From Galaxea fascicularis (taxonomy: Eukaryota; Cnidaria; Anthozoa; Scleractinia; Euphylliidae), in contig OX419338.1 in the NCBI GenBank assembly GCA_948470475.1, forward strand, positions 13,750,572 to 13,814,571: a stretch of DNA of 64,000 nt. Direction: 5' to 3'. Below, piece after piece: positions 47,434 to 60,840 of this stretch (positions are counted from its first letter, which is position 1; each line of letters begins with the position of its first letter). A program made the position numbers and the translations under genes. Under the pieces are notes generated by a model. It saw nothing but the letters and a program-made list of their open reading frames with translations, was not told the origin of the DNA and did not search any database.

Positions 47434-48192
47434 TTAAATTTCAGACTGCTCAACATTTTCACCTGCATCCCTTGTCAGTCCAAAGCAGCCAGGAAATACT
47501 GTGCGTAGGACAGTTTCCTCTTCTGTGGTGTCTTCAGTCTCCAAGTAATGATCCCAGTTGCTGTTGGGTGCACTGGATAAGCAAGTGTGGCACAGATACA
47601 AAAGAACGGCTAACTGGTTTTGTTCGCTGATCTGGTATCCGACTGCTATGCCAAATTTTGAGATGTTGTTCCAGAAATTACCCCAGCCCTTGATGAGCTG
47701 CAGGTGATGCAAGTTGGGGCAATGCTGTGTCAGATATCCAATGTTAGCAATGTTACGCAGAGGTGAGCTGCCACAACTTAGCAGTAAAGACAGGGCAGTG
47801 TGTACGGTTTTGCGTTCCTCCTCGGATGGGTCGGTTGCCCAATACTGAACAGCAATGTGATGTGACAAGCCAAGCAAGAGAGACAGCCACTGATTTTTTC
47901 TAACGCCCACCTCAGTAAACTCCCTGACATCCAGTTTGTTCATAAAGGCACAGACAGGACAGTTGGTATTCAGACATGCTGAACGCACGGTGTGAACCTC
48001 CCCTCCCTCCTCTGCAATCAAGTTATACGACCAGTTTTCATCGTGTTGGCTGCCCTAAACAAACACAGTTCTTTTTGCAAACTTCCCACAGCCATTGCAT
48101 CTGCTCTTTTACACACGTCTGGCGGGCAGCTTCTTGTGCAGCCTGGTATACAAGACGGTCGTGCTGCTGGTGGTCTACTGCTTTGCGGCATT
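47434..48192 (-). pseudogene. Unrecognised gene, C-terminal exon, unit copy 3
   Basis: Repeat of 43608-44366; the 195-codon frame is unchanged. Confidence 0.5.
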
Positions 48193-48559
48193 GCTGCCAA
48201 AAAAAAAAAAATTGAATATCTAACCATCAGAAAACCAATGTACCTCAGTCTGTAAAACTAACTAACCTGGAATAATTAACGTTGGGATACAAAGCAAGCT
48301 GAGAATCAAAGTGGGGTGAGTAATCATTGTAACCCAAATTTCATTTTGAACTACAACATGCAAGTATCACGTACAAACTGGATTTGAAAGTAGATTAAAA
48401 CTGCTTTTTCCTGTGACAGGACCAATACACTTAAGGTATATCAGAGAGACCGATGCTACCATTTCAATGGAACAGAATTCACTTGATATCAATTTAGCTA
48501 AGACAGCTAGTCACTTACCTAAGAAGGGAGGACAGGTTCGTTTTCAGCCTTATATTCCG

Positions 48560-49305
48560 TCAGTCTAGCCAGGGACTCAGGACTGGGAATTCGAGCAGGA
48601 ACAATTCTGGGTAACGCCAGTAACAGTTGCTGTCAGAATCACCGCTTTCTAGACTCAAAATGTTGTCACGGAGCTGAGAGGTGGTCTCTTGTAGTGATTG
48701 CAATTGATCAGATGACAGAGGGGTGAAATACAAGAAATCTATGCCAAAACGGAACATCAACTTGACTAGTCGTGCGGGCTTCTCAGACTTGCCAGCATAC
48801 CTTAGTGCAGTGGATCTAGCCAGCATGAGTTCAGATGTTGTAAGGCCAAGACCGCAAATCATCTCTTTGGAGAGGATGGCTTGGTTAGTTGTTCTTGCAG
48901 CTACGGTTAAATTCCCTTCCACCATGCCTCCATGAGAATCTGAGACCAGACGTCAGGGATAGCCGTGTGTATACTGAAGGCTGATGTCACTCCAGGATGG
49001 TGCAAAAAGTGCCATGACGTTCCCAAATTGATCTAGTCTGAGTTGCTGGAGATTTTTGTCAAAGGCTAGAAGGCTGGTGGTCATTTTTTTGCAAAGATGG
49101 TGGATTGTTCAAACTGAGGTCTTCTATCTGCCTGGCTTTCATCGGTGGCGGGTGGTTGATTCCCCTCGGCATGCCAGACAAAACGTTCGCAATATGTGTG
49201 GCAGGAAGCCAGGTCATCAAATTCAACAGGCCCCGTGTTGTCATGGTGAAAAAGCCCCTTTGGCAAGCAGAGCGTGTCAAAAAGGCACAGGCCTGAATTT
49301 AACAC
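48560..49305 (-). pseudogene. Unrecognised gene piece, unit copy 3
   Basis: Repeat of 40908-41653 with the same lesions. Confidence 0.5.
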
Positions 49306-51259
49306 TGTGGGCTGGTCTTCACGAGTCCTATAGGGAAGAAAGGTTGAATTGTTTCATCAGGTATTTCAATCTTTGCTTTTCTTTCAAAGAGAAAACTGCC
49401 AGCCAAGGCTTTTAATTGAGTTAACTCCTTTCTCCCTTTTTGTTGTTTTTACGCTGCTTAGCGGAGAGGCAAATTCAAAATCAAGTCATGCTGAAGGTAT
49501 CCATCCACTGCGTGCAATTTTTGTTCAGTTAAGTATGGGGATCCTATTATCATTTTCTAGCAGATGTTCATGTATATATCAGGGGCTCTCCATGTGGTTA
49601 GCCGTCAAATGGCCAAACATTTAACCTTCGACCGTCAAAATGGCTTGTTTTTAAACGTCAAAGCAACCCCCTGTTGAGACCCTCATGTCAGTTTGTGTAA
49701 AACAAATGTAATGGACAAACAAAAAATAGATACATCAATATTTACAATTTATTCTCTAGCAGGCTTTCAACCGCTCAATTTTCTCTTAAAAAGAAATAAT
49801 ATAAAAAAGGAGTTTTCAAAATGGACTGAACCAGAGGTTGAAGGCGTGAAAGTCAACTCGCAACATTTATATCCTACGGCATTCCATTCACCACACCCAG
49901 CAAATTACTGCAAATACCTTTAATGCACCGTATCACTTCACTGAGTATCACTGTATATAACTATGTATTAACGTATATCACTGCTCTTATGTTCTCAGAA
50001 AAATCAACTGATTTGCTTGCCAGAAAAATACCGAAAACTAGATCCACAACTGTTTTCTAAAGAAATTGCCCCTTGAAAACAACTAGTCAACAATGTTTCG
50101 TCAAGGCGATTTAACACGGCTATTATTTTTTCTACACAGTCAAAAACTCTTCTGCCATAAATTTTACTGTACCAGATTTTCTGAAAATGTATTGAATAGG
50201 CACCCCAGGGGAGACCTATCCAAACAGATCGATATGAATGTGACGAGAAAAACCGGAAAAACTGAGGAGGCTCGATGTGTCTCCTGAAACTCCCGTTTTA
50301 TTCTGCAAATAATTAAAATTACTCGAATTACGCGAGCCGCTAGATAGGCGGTAAAAGAACCGAAAATAACAACAATGTAACTTATGAAGGCACAAATATT
50401 TGACAACATCGCTTACCAAGTATCGACGGTCAGTAAAAGGTCCAATACGGACAAAACAGGAGGAAATAGCTCCAAAAATACGAGTTCACTAACAAGGCAC
50501 AGGATCGTCAGAAAACGTGTTGTTGTTTTTTGGCATTGAGAGATTGCCCGGATGTATGCACGATGAAACTGCTGACCTATACCTGGTGTTGAGAGCGAGC
50601 CTCAACATGTATTTTCAGTCCAACTCCAATTCAGTCACATGTTCAGGACTGCAGTTTCACTGTCAGAAACCGACACACTTTTATGTTCTCAAATAGTATG
50701 GCTAATATCCTGGCTTAGCTAGTCATTTGTTGCATTGTTTACCTCGGTCCCCAATTCTTTTTCACAGATTGTTCAGTTAAATCTCCCAGCCTGCAACAGA
50801 CACATTTTGCTGTTCTAACCTACTGTCCATGACCTAAATGTTTTTGCTGTACAAACGGAGATTTATGTGGACAGCCAAAATTTAGCCGCACCAGCTGCGT
50901 TACACTTAAAACTCGAGTTCTTTCTTGATGTTAATAATTACATCCTTACTCAGAAGGACAGGAAAATATCCACATGAAATTCAGAATCTAGACAGCACAT
51001 CTCAAAAATCAGGCGCGCTTGTAATTTCAAAGAAATTGGGCACGCGTGCAGGGTGTTCATTAGGCATCTGAGATCGGAGAATTTTCCGGTTAAATTTCCA
51101 TGGCCTGTGGTAGCCTTGAAGGTAATTTTTTTCTATGAGTGGTCAGATTCTCCTGTTACTTTATACTATCCTCCTGCTACTTCAGTTCTTAATGAAAACC
51201 CTGCACGTGAACATAGCTAACAGACGTGAAAACAGACGACAGCTTGTAATCAATGTTCA

Positions 51260-52018
51260 TTAAATTTCAGACTGCTCAACATTTTCACCTGCATCCCTTG
51301 TCAGTCCAAAGCAGCCAGGAAATACTGTGCGTAGGACAGTTTCCTCTTCTGTGGTGTCTTCAGTCTCCAAGTAATGATCCCAGTTGCTGTTGGGTGCACT
51401 GGATAAGCAAGTGTGGCACAGATACAAAAGAACGGCTAACTGGTTTTGTTCGCTGATCTGGTATCCGACTGCTATGCCAAATTTTGAGATGTTGTTCCAG
51501 AAATTACCCCAGCCCTTGATGAGCTGCAGGTGATGCAAGTTGGGGCAATGCTGTGTCAGATATCCAATGTTAGCAATGTTACGCAGAGGTGAGCTGCCAC
51601 AACTTAGCAGTAAAGACAGGGCAGTGTGTACGGTTTTGCGTTCCTCCTCGGATGGGTCGGTTGCCCAATACTGAACAGCAATGTGATGTGACAAGCCAAG
51701 CAAGAGAGACAGCCACTGATTTTTTCTAACGCCCACCTCAGTAAACTCCCTGACATCCAGTTTGTTCATAAAGGCACAGACAGGACAGTTGGTATTCAGA
51801 CATGCTGAACGCACGGTGTGAACCTCCCCTCCCTCCTCTGCAATCAAGTTATACGACCAGTTTTCATCGTGTTGGCTGCCCTAAACAAACACAGTTCTTT
51901 TTGCAAACTTCCCACAGCCATTGCATCTGCTCTTTTACACACGTCTGGCGGGCAGCTTCTTGTGCAGCCTGGTATACAAGACGGTCGTGCTGCTGGTGGT
52001 CTACTGCTTTGCGGCATT
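51260..52018 (-). pseudogene. Unrecognised gene, C-terminal exon, unit copy 4
   Basis: Repeat of 43608-44366; the 195-codon frame is unchanged. Confidence 0.5.
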
Positions 52019-52385
52019 GCTGCCAAAAAAAAAAAAATTGAATATCTAACCATCAGAAAACCAATGTACCTCAGTCTGTAAAACTAACTAACCTGGAATA
52101 ATTAACGTTGGGATACAAAGCAAGCTGAGAATCAAAGTGGGGTGAGTAATCATTGTAACCCAAATTTCATTTTGAACTACAACATGCAAGTATCACGTAC
52201 AAACTGGATTTGAAAGTAGATTAAAACTGCTTTTTCCTGTGACAGGACCAATACACTTAAGGTATATCAGAGAGACCGATGCTACCATTTCAATGGAACA
52301 GAATTCACTTGATATCAATTTAGCTAAGACAGCTAGTCACTTACCTAAGAAGGGAGGACAGGTTCGTTTTCAGCCTTATATTCCG

Positions 52386-53131
52386 TCAGTCTAGCCAGGG
52401 ACTCAGGACTGGGAATTCGAGCAGGAACAATTCTGGGTAACGCCAGTAACAGTTGCTGTCAGAATCACCGCTTTCTAGACTCAAAATGTTGTCACGGAGC
52501 TGAGAGGTGGTCTCTTGTAGTGATTGCAATTGATCAGATGACAGAGGGGTGAAATACAAGAAATCTATGCCAAAACGGAACATCAACTTGACTAGTCGTG
52601 CGGGCTTCTCAGACTTGCCAGCATACCTTAGTGCAGTGGATCTAGCCAGCATGAGTTCAGATGTTGTAAGGCCAAGACCGCAAATCATCTCTTTGGAGAG
52701 GATGGCTTGGTTAGTTGTTCTTGCAGCTACGGTTAAATTCCCTTCCACCATGCCTCCATGAGAATCTGAGACCAGACGTCAGGGATAGCCGTGTGTATAC
52801 TGAAGGCTGATGTCACTCCAGGATGGTGCAAAAAGTGCCATGACGTTCCCAAATTGATCTAGTCTGAGTTGCTGGAGATTTTTGTCAAAGGCTAGAAGGC
52901 TGGTGGTCATTTTTTTGCAAAGATGGTGGATTGTTCAAACTGAGGTCTTCTATCTGCCTGGCTTTCATCGGTGGCGGGTGGTTGATTCCCCTCGGCATGC
53001 CAGACAAAACGTTCGCAATATGTGTGGCAGGAAGCCAGGTCATCAAATTCAACAGGCCCCGTGTTGTCATGGTGAAAAAGCCCCTTTGGCAAGCAGAGCG
53101 TGTCAAAAAGGCACAGGCCTGAATTTAACAC
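52386..53131 (-). pseudogene. Unrecognised gene piece, unit copy 4
   Basis: Repeat of 40908-41653 with the same lesions. Confidence 0.5.
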
Positions 53132-55085
53132 TGTGGGCTGGTCTTCACGAGTCCTATAGGGAAGAAAGGTTGAATTGTTTCATCAGGTATTTCAATCTTT
53201 GCTTTTCTTTCAAAGAGAAAACTGCCAGCCAAGGCTTTTAATTGAGTTAACTCCTTTCTCCCTTTTTGTTGTTTTTACGCTGCTTAGCGGAGAGGCAAAT
53301 TCAAAATCAAGTCATGCTGAAGGTATCCATCCACTGCGTGCAATTTTTGTTCAGTTAAGTATGGGGATCCTATTATCATTTTCTAGCAGATGTTCATGTA
53401 TATATCAGGGGCTCTCCATGTGGTTAGCCGTCAAATGGCCAAACATTTAACCTTCGACCGTCAAAATGGCTTGTTTTTAAACGTCAAAGCAACCCCCTGT
53501 TGAGACCCTCATGTCAGTTTGTGTAAAACAAATGTAATGGACAAACAAAAAATAGATACATCAATATTTACAATTTATTCTCTAGCAGGCTTTCAACCGC
53601 TCAATTTTCTCTTAAAAAGAAATAATATAAAAAAGGAGTTTTCAAAATGGACTGAACCAGAGGTTGAAGGCGTGAAAGTCAACTCGCAACATTTATATCC
53701 TACGGCATTCCATTCACCACACCCAGCAAATTACTGCAAATACCTTTAATGCACCGTATCACTTCACTGAGTATCACTGTATATAACTATGTATTAACGT
53801 ATATCACTGCTCTTATGTTCTCAGAAAAATCAACTGATTTGCTTGCCAGAAAAATACCGAAAACTAGATCCACAACTGTTTTCTAAAGAAATTGCCCCTT
53901 GAAAACAACTAGTCAACAATGTTTCGTCAAGGCGATTTAACACGGCTATTATTTTTTCTACACAGTCAAAAACTCTTCTGCCATAAATTTTACTGTACCA
54001 GATTTTCTGAAAATGTATTGAATAGGCACCCCAGGGGAGACCTATCCAAACAGATCGATATGAATGTGACGAGAAAAACCGGAAAAACTGAGGAGGCTCG
54101 ATGTGTCTCCTGAAACTCCCGTTTTATTCTGCAAATAATTAAAATTACTCGAATTACGCGAGCCGCTAGATAGGCGGTAAAAGAACCGAAAATAACAACA
54201 ATGTAACTTATGAAGGCACAAATATTTGACAACATCGCTTACCAAGTATCGACGGTCAGTAAAAGGTCCAATACGGACAAAACAGGAGGAAATAGCTCCA
54301 AAAATACGAGTTCACTAACAAGGCACAGGATCGTCAGAAAACGTGTTGTTGTTTTTTGGCATTGAGAGATTGCCCGGATGTATGCACGATGAAACTGCTG
54401 ACCTATACCTGGTGTTGAGAGCGAGCCTCAACATGTATTTTCAGTCCAACTCCAATTCAGTCACATGTTCAGGACTGCAGTTTCACTGTCAGAAACCGAC
54501 ACACTTTTATGTTCTCAAATAGTATGGCTAATATCCTGGCTTAGCTAGTCATTTGTTGCATTGTTTACCTCGGTCCCCAATTCTTTTTCACAGATTGTTC
54601 AGTTAAATCTCCCAGCCTGCAACAGACACATTTTGCTGTTCTAACCTACTGTCCATGACCTAAATGTTTTTGCTGTACAAACGGAGATTTATGTGGACAG
54701 CCAAAATTTAGCCGCACCAGCTGCGTTACACTTAAAACTCGAGTTCTTTCTTGATGTTAATAATTACATCCTTACTCAGAAGGACAGGAAAATATCCACA
54801 TGAAATTCAGAATCTAGACAGCACATCTCAAAAATCAGGCGCGCTTGTAATTTCAAAGAAATTGGGCACGCGTGCAGGGTGTTCATTAGGCATCTGAGAT
54901 CGGAGAATTTTCCGGTTAAATTTCCATGGCCTGTGGTAGCCTTGAAGGTAATTTTTTTCTATGAGTGGTCAGATTCTCCTGTTACTTTATACTATCCTCC
55001 TGCTACTTCAGTTCTTAATGAAAACCCTGCACGTGAACATAGCTAACAGACGTGAAAACAGACGACAGCTTGTAATCAATGTTCA

Positions 55086-55844
55086 TTAAATTTCAGACTG
55101 CTCAACATTTTCACCTGCATCCCTTGTCAGTCCAAAGCAGCCAGGAAATACTGTGCGTAGGACAGTTTCCTCTTCTGTGGTGTCTTCAGTCTCCAAGTAA
55201 TGATCCCAGTTGCTGTTGGGTGCACTGGATAAGCAAGTGTGGCACAGATACAAAAGAACGGCTAACTGGTTTTGTTCGCTGATCTGGTATCCGACTGCTA
55301 TGCCAAATTTTGAGATGTTGTTCCAGAAATTACCCCAGCCCTTGATGAGCTGCAGGTGATGCAAGTTGGGGCAATGCTGTGTCAGATATCCAATGTTAGC
55401 AATGTTACGCAGAGGTGAGCTGCCACAACTTAGCAGTAAAGACAGGGCAGTGTGTACGGTTTTGCGTTCCTCCTCGGATGGGTCGGTTGCCCAATACTGA
55501 ACAGCAATGTGATGTGACAAGCCAAGCAAGAGAGACAGCCACTGATTTTTTCTAACGCCCACCTCAGTAAACTCCCTGACATCCAGTTTGTTCATAAAGG
55601 CACAGACAGGACAGTTGGTATTCAGACATGCTGAACGCACGGTGTGAACCTCCCCTCCCTCCTCTGCAATCAAGTTATACGACCAGTTTTCATCGTGTTG
55701 GCTGCCCTAAACAAACACAGTTCTTTTTGCAAACTTCCCACAGCCATTGCATCTGCTCTTTTACACACGTCTGGCGGGCAGCTTCTTGTGCAGCCTGGTA
55801 TACAAGACGGTCGTGCTGCTGGTGGTCTACTGCTTTGCGGCATT
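55086..55844 (-). pseudogene. Unrecognised gene, C-terminal exon, unit copy 5
   Basis: Repeat of 43608-44366; the 195-codon frame is unchanged. Confidence 0.5.
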
Positions 55845-56211
55845 GCTGCCAAAAAAAAAAAAATTGAATATCTAACCATCAGAAAACCAATGTACCTCAG
55901 TCTGTAAAACTAACTAACCTGGAATAATTAACGTTGGGATACAAAGCAAGCTGAGAATCAAAGTGGGGTGAGTAATCATTGTAACCCAAATTTCATTTTG
56001 AACTACAACATGCAAGTATCACGTACAAACTGGATTTGAAAGTAGATTAAAACTGCTTTTTCCTGTGACAGGACCAATACACTTAAGGTATATCAGAGAG
56101 ACCGATGCTACCATTTCAATGGAACAGAATTCACTTGATATCAATTTAGCTAAGACAGCTAGTCACTTACCTAAGAAGGGAGGACAGGTTCGTTTTCAGC
56201 CTTATATTCCG

Positions 56212-56957
56212 TCAGTCTAGCCAGGGACTCAGGACTGGGAATTCGAGCAGGAACAATTCTGGGTAACGCCAGTAACAGTTGCTGTCAGAATCACCGCTTT
56301 CTAGACTCAAAATGTTGTCACGGAGCTGAGAGGTGGTCTCTTGTAGTGATTGCAATTGATCAGATGACAGAGGGGTGAAATACAAGAAATCTATGCCAAA
56401 ACGGAACATCAACTTGACTAGTCGTGCGGGCTTCTCAGACTTGCCAGCATACCTTAGTGCAGTGGATCTAGCCAGCATGAGTTCAGATGTTGTAAGGCCA
56501 AGACCGCAAATCATCTCTTTGGAGAGGATGGCTTGGTTAGTTGTTCTTGCAGCTACGGTTAAATTCCCTTCCACCATGCCTCCATGAGAATCTGAGACCA
56601 GACGTCAGGGATAGCCGTGTGTATACTGAAGGCTGATGTCACTCCAGGATGGTGCAAAAAGTGCCATGACGTTCCCAAATTGATCTAGTCTGAGTTGCTG
56701 GAGATTTTTGTCAAAGGCTAGAAGGCTGGTGGTCATTTTTTTGCAAAGATGGTGGATTGTTCAAACTGAGGTCTTCTATCTGCCTGGCTTTCATCGGTGG
56801 CGGGTGGTTGATTCCCCTCGGCATGCCAGACAAAACGTTCGCAATATGTGTGGCAGGAAGCCAGGTCATCAAATTCAACAGGCCCCGTGTTGTCATGGTG
56901 AAAAAGCCCCTTTGGCAAGCAGAGCGTGTCAAAAAGGCACAGGCCTGAATTTAACAC
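56212..56957 (-). pseudogene. Unrecognised gene piece, unit copy 5
   Basis: Repeat of 40908-41653 with the same lesions. The unit then runs on to the assembly gap at 58654. Confidence 0.5.
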
Positions 56958-58653
56958 TGTGGGCTGGTCTTCACGAGTCCTATAGGGAAGAAAGGTTGAA
57001 TTGTTTCATCAGGTATTTCAATCTTTGCTTTTCTTTCAAAGAGAAAACTGCCAGCCAAGGCTTTTAATTGAGTTAACTCCTTTCTCCCTTTTTGTTGTTT
57101 TTACGCTGCTTAGCGGAGAGGCAAATTCAAAATCAAGTCATGCTGAAGGTATCCATCCACTGCGTGCAATTTTTGTTCAGTTAAGTATGGGGATCCTATT
57201 ATCATTTTCTAGCAGATGTTCATGTATATATCAGGGGCTCTCCATGTGGTTAGCCGTCAAATGGCCAAACATTTAACCTTCGACCGTCAAAATGGCTTGT
57301 TTTTAAACGTCAAAGCAACCCCCTGTTGAGACCCTCATGTCAGTTTGTGTAAAACAAATGTAATGGACAAACAAAAAATAGATACATCAATATTTACAAT
57401 TTATTCTCTAGCAGGCTTTCAACCGCTCAATTTTCTCTTAAAAAGAAATAATATAAAAAAGGAGTTTTCAAAATGGACTGAACCAGAGGTTGAAGGCGTG
57501 AAAGTCAACTCGCAACATTTATATCCTACGGCATTCCATTCACCACACCCAGCAAATTACTGCAAATACCTTTAATGCACCGTATCACTTCACTGAGTAT
57601 CACTGTATATAACTATGTATTAACGTATATCACTGCTCTTATGTTCTCAGAAAAATCAACTGATTTGCTTGCCAGAAAAATACCGAAAACTAGATCCACA
57701 ACTGTTTTCTAAAGAAATTGCCCCTTGAAAACAACTAGTCAACAATGTTTCGTCAAGGCGATTTAACACGGCTATTATTTTTTCTACACAGTCAAAAACT
57801 CTTCTGCCATAAATTTTACTGTACCAGATTTTCTGAAAATGTATTGAATAGGCACCCCAGGGGAGACCTATCCAAACAGATCGATATGAATGTGACGAGA
57901 AAAACCGGAAAAACTGAGGAGGCTCGATGTGTCTCCTGAAACTCCCGTTTTATTCTGCAAATAATTAAAATTACTCGAATTACGCGAGCCGCTAGATAGG
58001 CGGTAAAAGAACCGAAAATAACAACAATGTAACTTATGAAGGCACAAATATTTGACAACATCGCTTACCAAGTATCGACGGTCAGTAAAAGGTCCAATAC
58101 GGACAAAACAGGAGGAAATAGCTCCAAAAATACGAGTTCACTAACAAGGCACAGGATCGTCAGAAAACGTGTTGTTGTTTTTTGGCATTGAGAGATTGCC
58201 CGGATGTATGCACGATGAAACTGCTGACCTATACCTGGTGTTGAGAGCGAGCCTCAACATGTATTTTCAGTCCAACTCCAATTCAGTCACATGTTCAGGA
58301 CTGCAGTTTCACTGTCAGAAACCGACACACTTTTATGTTCTCAAATAGTATGGCTAATATCCTGGCTTAGCTAGTCATTTGTTGCATTGTTTACCTCGGT
58401 CCCCAATTCTTTTTCACAGATTGTTCAGTTAAATCTCCCAGCCTGCAACAGACACATTTTGCTGTTCTAACCTACTGTCCATGACCTAAATGTTTTTGCT
58501 GTACAAACGGAGATTTATGTGGACAGCCAAAATTTAGCCGCACCAGCTGCGTTACACTTAAAACTCGAGTTCTTTCTTGATGTTAATAATTACATCCTTA
58601 CTCAGAAGGACAGGAAAATATCCACATGAAATTCAGAATCTAGACAGCACATC

Positions 58654-58853
58654 NNNNNNNNNNNNNNNNNNNNNNNNNNNNNNNNNNNNNNNNNNNNNNN
58701 NNNNNNNNNNNNNNNNNNNNNNNNNNNNNNNNNNNNNNNNNNNNNNNNNNNNNNNNNNNNNNNNNNNNNNNNNNNNNNNNNNNNNNNNNNNNNNNNNNNN
58801 NNNNNNNNNNNNNNNNNNNNNNNNNNNNNNNNNNNNNNNNNNNNNNNNNNNNN
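58654..58853. other. Assembly gap, 200 N
   Basis: A run of exactly 200 unknown bases, a common placeholder length. It separates two different tandem arrays of related sequence. Confidence 0.99.
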
Positions 58854-58990
58854 TTCAGAATGACAAGAATCGACTTACATATGTAAGGTTAAGTAATTTT
58901 TGATCATAGATATCGAAATATAATGTAATCTTAAGGAATATTTCATTGAGAGTGTATTTAGTTTAAGAAACAACAAAAACATTTTTTTTT

Positions 58991-59135
58991 ATGTGGCAAT
59001 TTTTATTTGCCACATAAAAGCTAACACATCAGCTTTTCAGCAAATGTATTTGTCACATAAAAATTGGCCAATTTCCCTCGTCTACACGAGCAAATAAAAA
59101 TTGTCAGATAAAAATTGCTCGTATCGTGGTATATA
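58991..59135. repeat. Hairpin-rich block (ATGTGGCAA / TTGCCACAT palindromes)
   Basis: ATGTGGCAA at 58991 pairs with TTGCCACAT ending at 59015. GAGCAAATAAAAATT near 59088 pairs loosely with AAAAATTGCTC near 59121. It is probably a small MITE, and it recurs at 61991-62135. Confidence 0.6.
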
Positions 59136-59209
59136 TGTCCATAAATAACACATGCTTCTTTGTTTGAAATAACATAAGGATTAAAGCTTAAAGCTGAATT
59201 ACATTCAGT

Positions 59210-59659
59210 CTAAAAAAGACAACATGTCCAAACTTTGTAAACAAAAGAAAGATGATCAGGAAAAACAATGCAGCCACATGTTTCATCACCCTGTGATGTG
59301 ACAAGCCAAGCAAGAGAGACAGCCACTGAGTTTTTTCTTACACCCACCTCAGTAAACTCCCTGACATCCAGTTTGTTCATAAAGGCACAGACAGGACAGT
59401 TGGTATTCAGACATGCTGAACGCGCGGTGTGAACCTCCCCTCCCTCCTCTGCAATCAAGTTATACGGCCAGTTTTCGTCGTGTTGGCTGCCTTGACTACT
59501 GCCTCTTGTGGTGGGTTGGCCTAAACAAACACAGTTCTTTTTGCAAACTTCCCACAGCCGTTGCATCTGCTCTTTTACACACGTCTGGCGGGCAGCTTCT
59601 TGTGCAGCCTGGTACACAAGACGGTCGTGCTGCTGGTGGTCTACTGCGTTGCGGCGTTG
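59210..59659 (-). pseudogene. Unrecognised gene, penultimate exon, 3,000 bp unit copy 1
   Basis: After an acceptor (TTTTTTTGGGTAG) the frame reads QRRNAVDHQQHDRLVYQAAQ, CLGQPTTRGSSQGSQHDENW, GGEVHTARSACLNTNCPVC and TEVGVRKN without a stop. This is the version lacking the 28-base deletion of the 3,826 bp units. One extra A after RKN shifts the frame. Downstream, the sequence departs from the 3,826 bp units at the point where they continue with IAVQYWATD. Confidence 0.55.
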
Positions 59660-60021
59660 CTACCCAAAAAAAATTGAATATCTAACCATCAGAAAACCAA
59701 TGTACCTCAGTCTGTAAAACTAACTAACCTGGAATAATTAACGTTGGGATACAAAGCAAGCTGAGAATCAAACTGGGGTGAGTAATCATTGTAACCCAAA
59801 TTTCATTTTGAACTACAACATGCAAGTATCACGTACAAACTGGATTTGAAAGTAGATTAAAACTGCTTTTTCCTGTGACAGGACCAATACACTTAAGGTA
59901 TATCAGAGAGACCGATGCTACCCTTTCAATGGAACAGAATTCACTTGATATCAATTTAGCTAAGACAGCTAGTCACTTACCTAAGAAGGGAGGACAGGTT
60001 CGTTTTCAGCCTTATATTCCG

Positions 60022-60840
60022 TCAGTCTAGCCAGGGACTCAGGACTGGGAATTCGAGCAGGAACAATTCTGGGTAACGCCAGTAACAGTTGCTGTCAGAA
60101 TCACCGCTTTCTAGACTCAAAATGTTGTCACGGAGCTGAGAGGTGGTCTCTTGTAGTGATTGCAATTGATCAGTTGACAGAGGGGTGAAATACAAGAAAT
60201 CTATACCAAAACGGAACATCAACTTGACTAGTCGTGCGGGCTTCTCAGACTTGCCAGCATACCCTAGTGCAGTGGATCTAGCCAGCATGAGTTCAGATGT
60301 TGTAAGGCCAAGACCGCAAATCATCTCTTTGGAGAGGATGGCTTGGTTAGTTGTTCTTGCAGCTACGGTTAAATTCCCTTGCACCATGCCTCCATGAGAA
60401 TCTGAGACCAGACGTCAGGGATAGCCGTGTGTATACTGAAGGCTGATGTCACTCCAGGATGGTGCAAAAAGTGCCATGACGTTCCCAAATTGATCTAGTC
60501 TGAGTTGCTGGAGATTTGTGTCAAAGGCTAGAAGGCTGGTGGTCATTTTGTTGCCCAATGCTGTCCCCGTCTCGGCAAAGATGGTGGATTGTTCAAACTG
60601 AGGTCTTCTATCTGCCTGGCTTTCATCGGTGGCGGGTGGTTGATTCCCCTCGGCATGCCAGACAAAACGTTCGCAATATGTGTGGCAGGAAGCCAGGTCG
60701 TCAAATTCAACAGGCCCCGTGTTGTCATGGTGAAAAAGCCCCTTTGGCAAGCGGAGCGTGTCAAAAAGGCACAGGCCTAAATTTAACACTGTGGGCTGGT
60801 CTTCGCGAGTCCGATAGGGAAGAAAGGTTGAATTGTTTCA
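60022..60840 (-). pseudogene. Unrecognised gene piece with one in-frame TGA, 3,000 bp unit copy 1
   Basis: From about 60836 the minus strand reads STFLPYRTREDQPTVLNLGL through FAETGTALGNKMTTSLLAFD and DISLQYTHGYP. It meets a single TGA at 60417-60415, then continues in the same frame with RLVSDSHGGMVQGNLTVAAR to SPWLD at 60022. Here the 22-base deletion of the other units is absent, so this TGA is the only interruption in about 270 codons. The expected acceptor reads CTATCG instead of CTATAG, so splicing into this exon may be lost. No family was recognised. Confidence 0.55.

Larger units (their letters stand above)
40190..58653. repeat. Tandem array, about 4.8 copies of a 3,826 bp unit
   Basis: Every open frame and marker recurs at 3,826-base spacing, for example the block starting at 41071, 44897, 48723, 52549 and 56375. 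Copies 2-5 look identical wherever I compared them. Copy 1 differs in its first 450 bases: it keeps 28 bases lost in the others near 44228, and lacks 17 bases present near 44457. The last copy is cut by the run of N. The interval 41.7-43.6 kb of each unit holds only short open frames without coding character. Each unit carries pieces of the same minus-strand gene, annotated separately. Confidence 0.95.
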
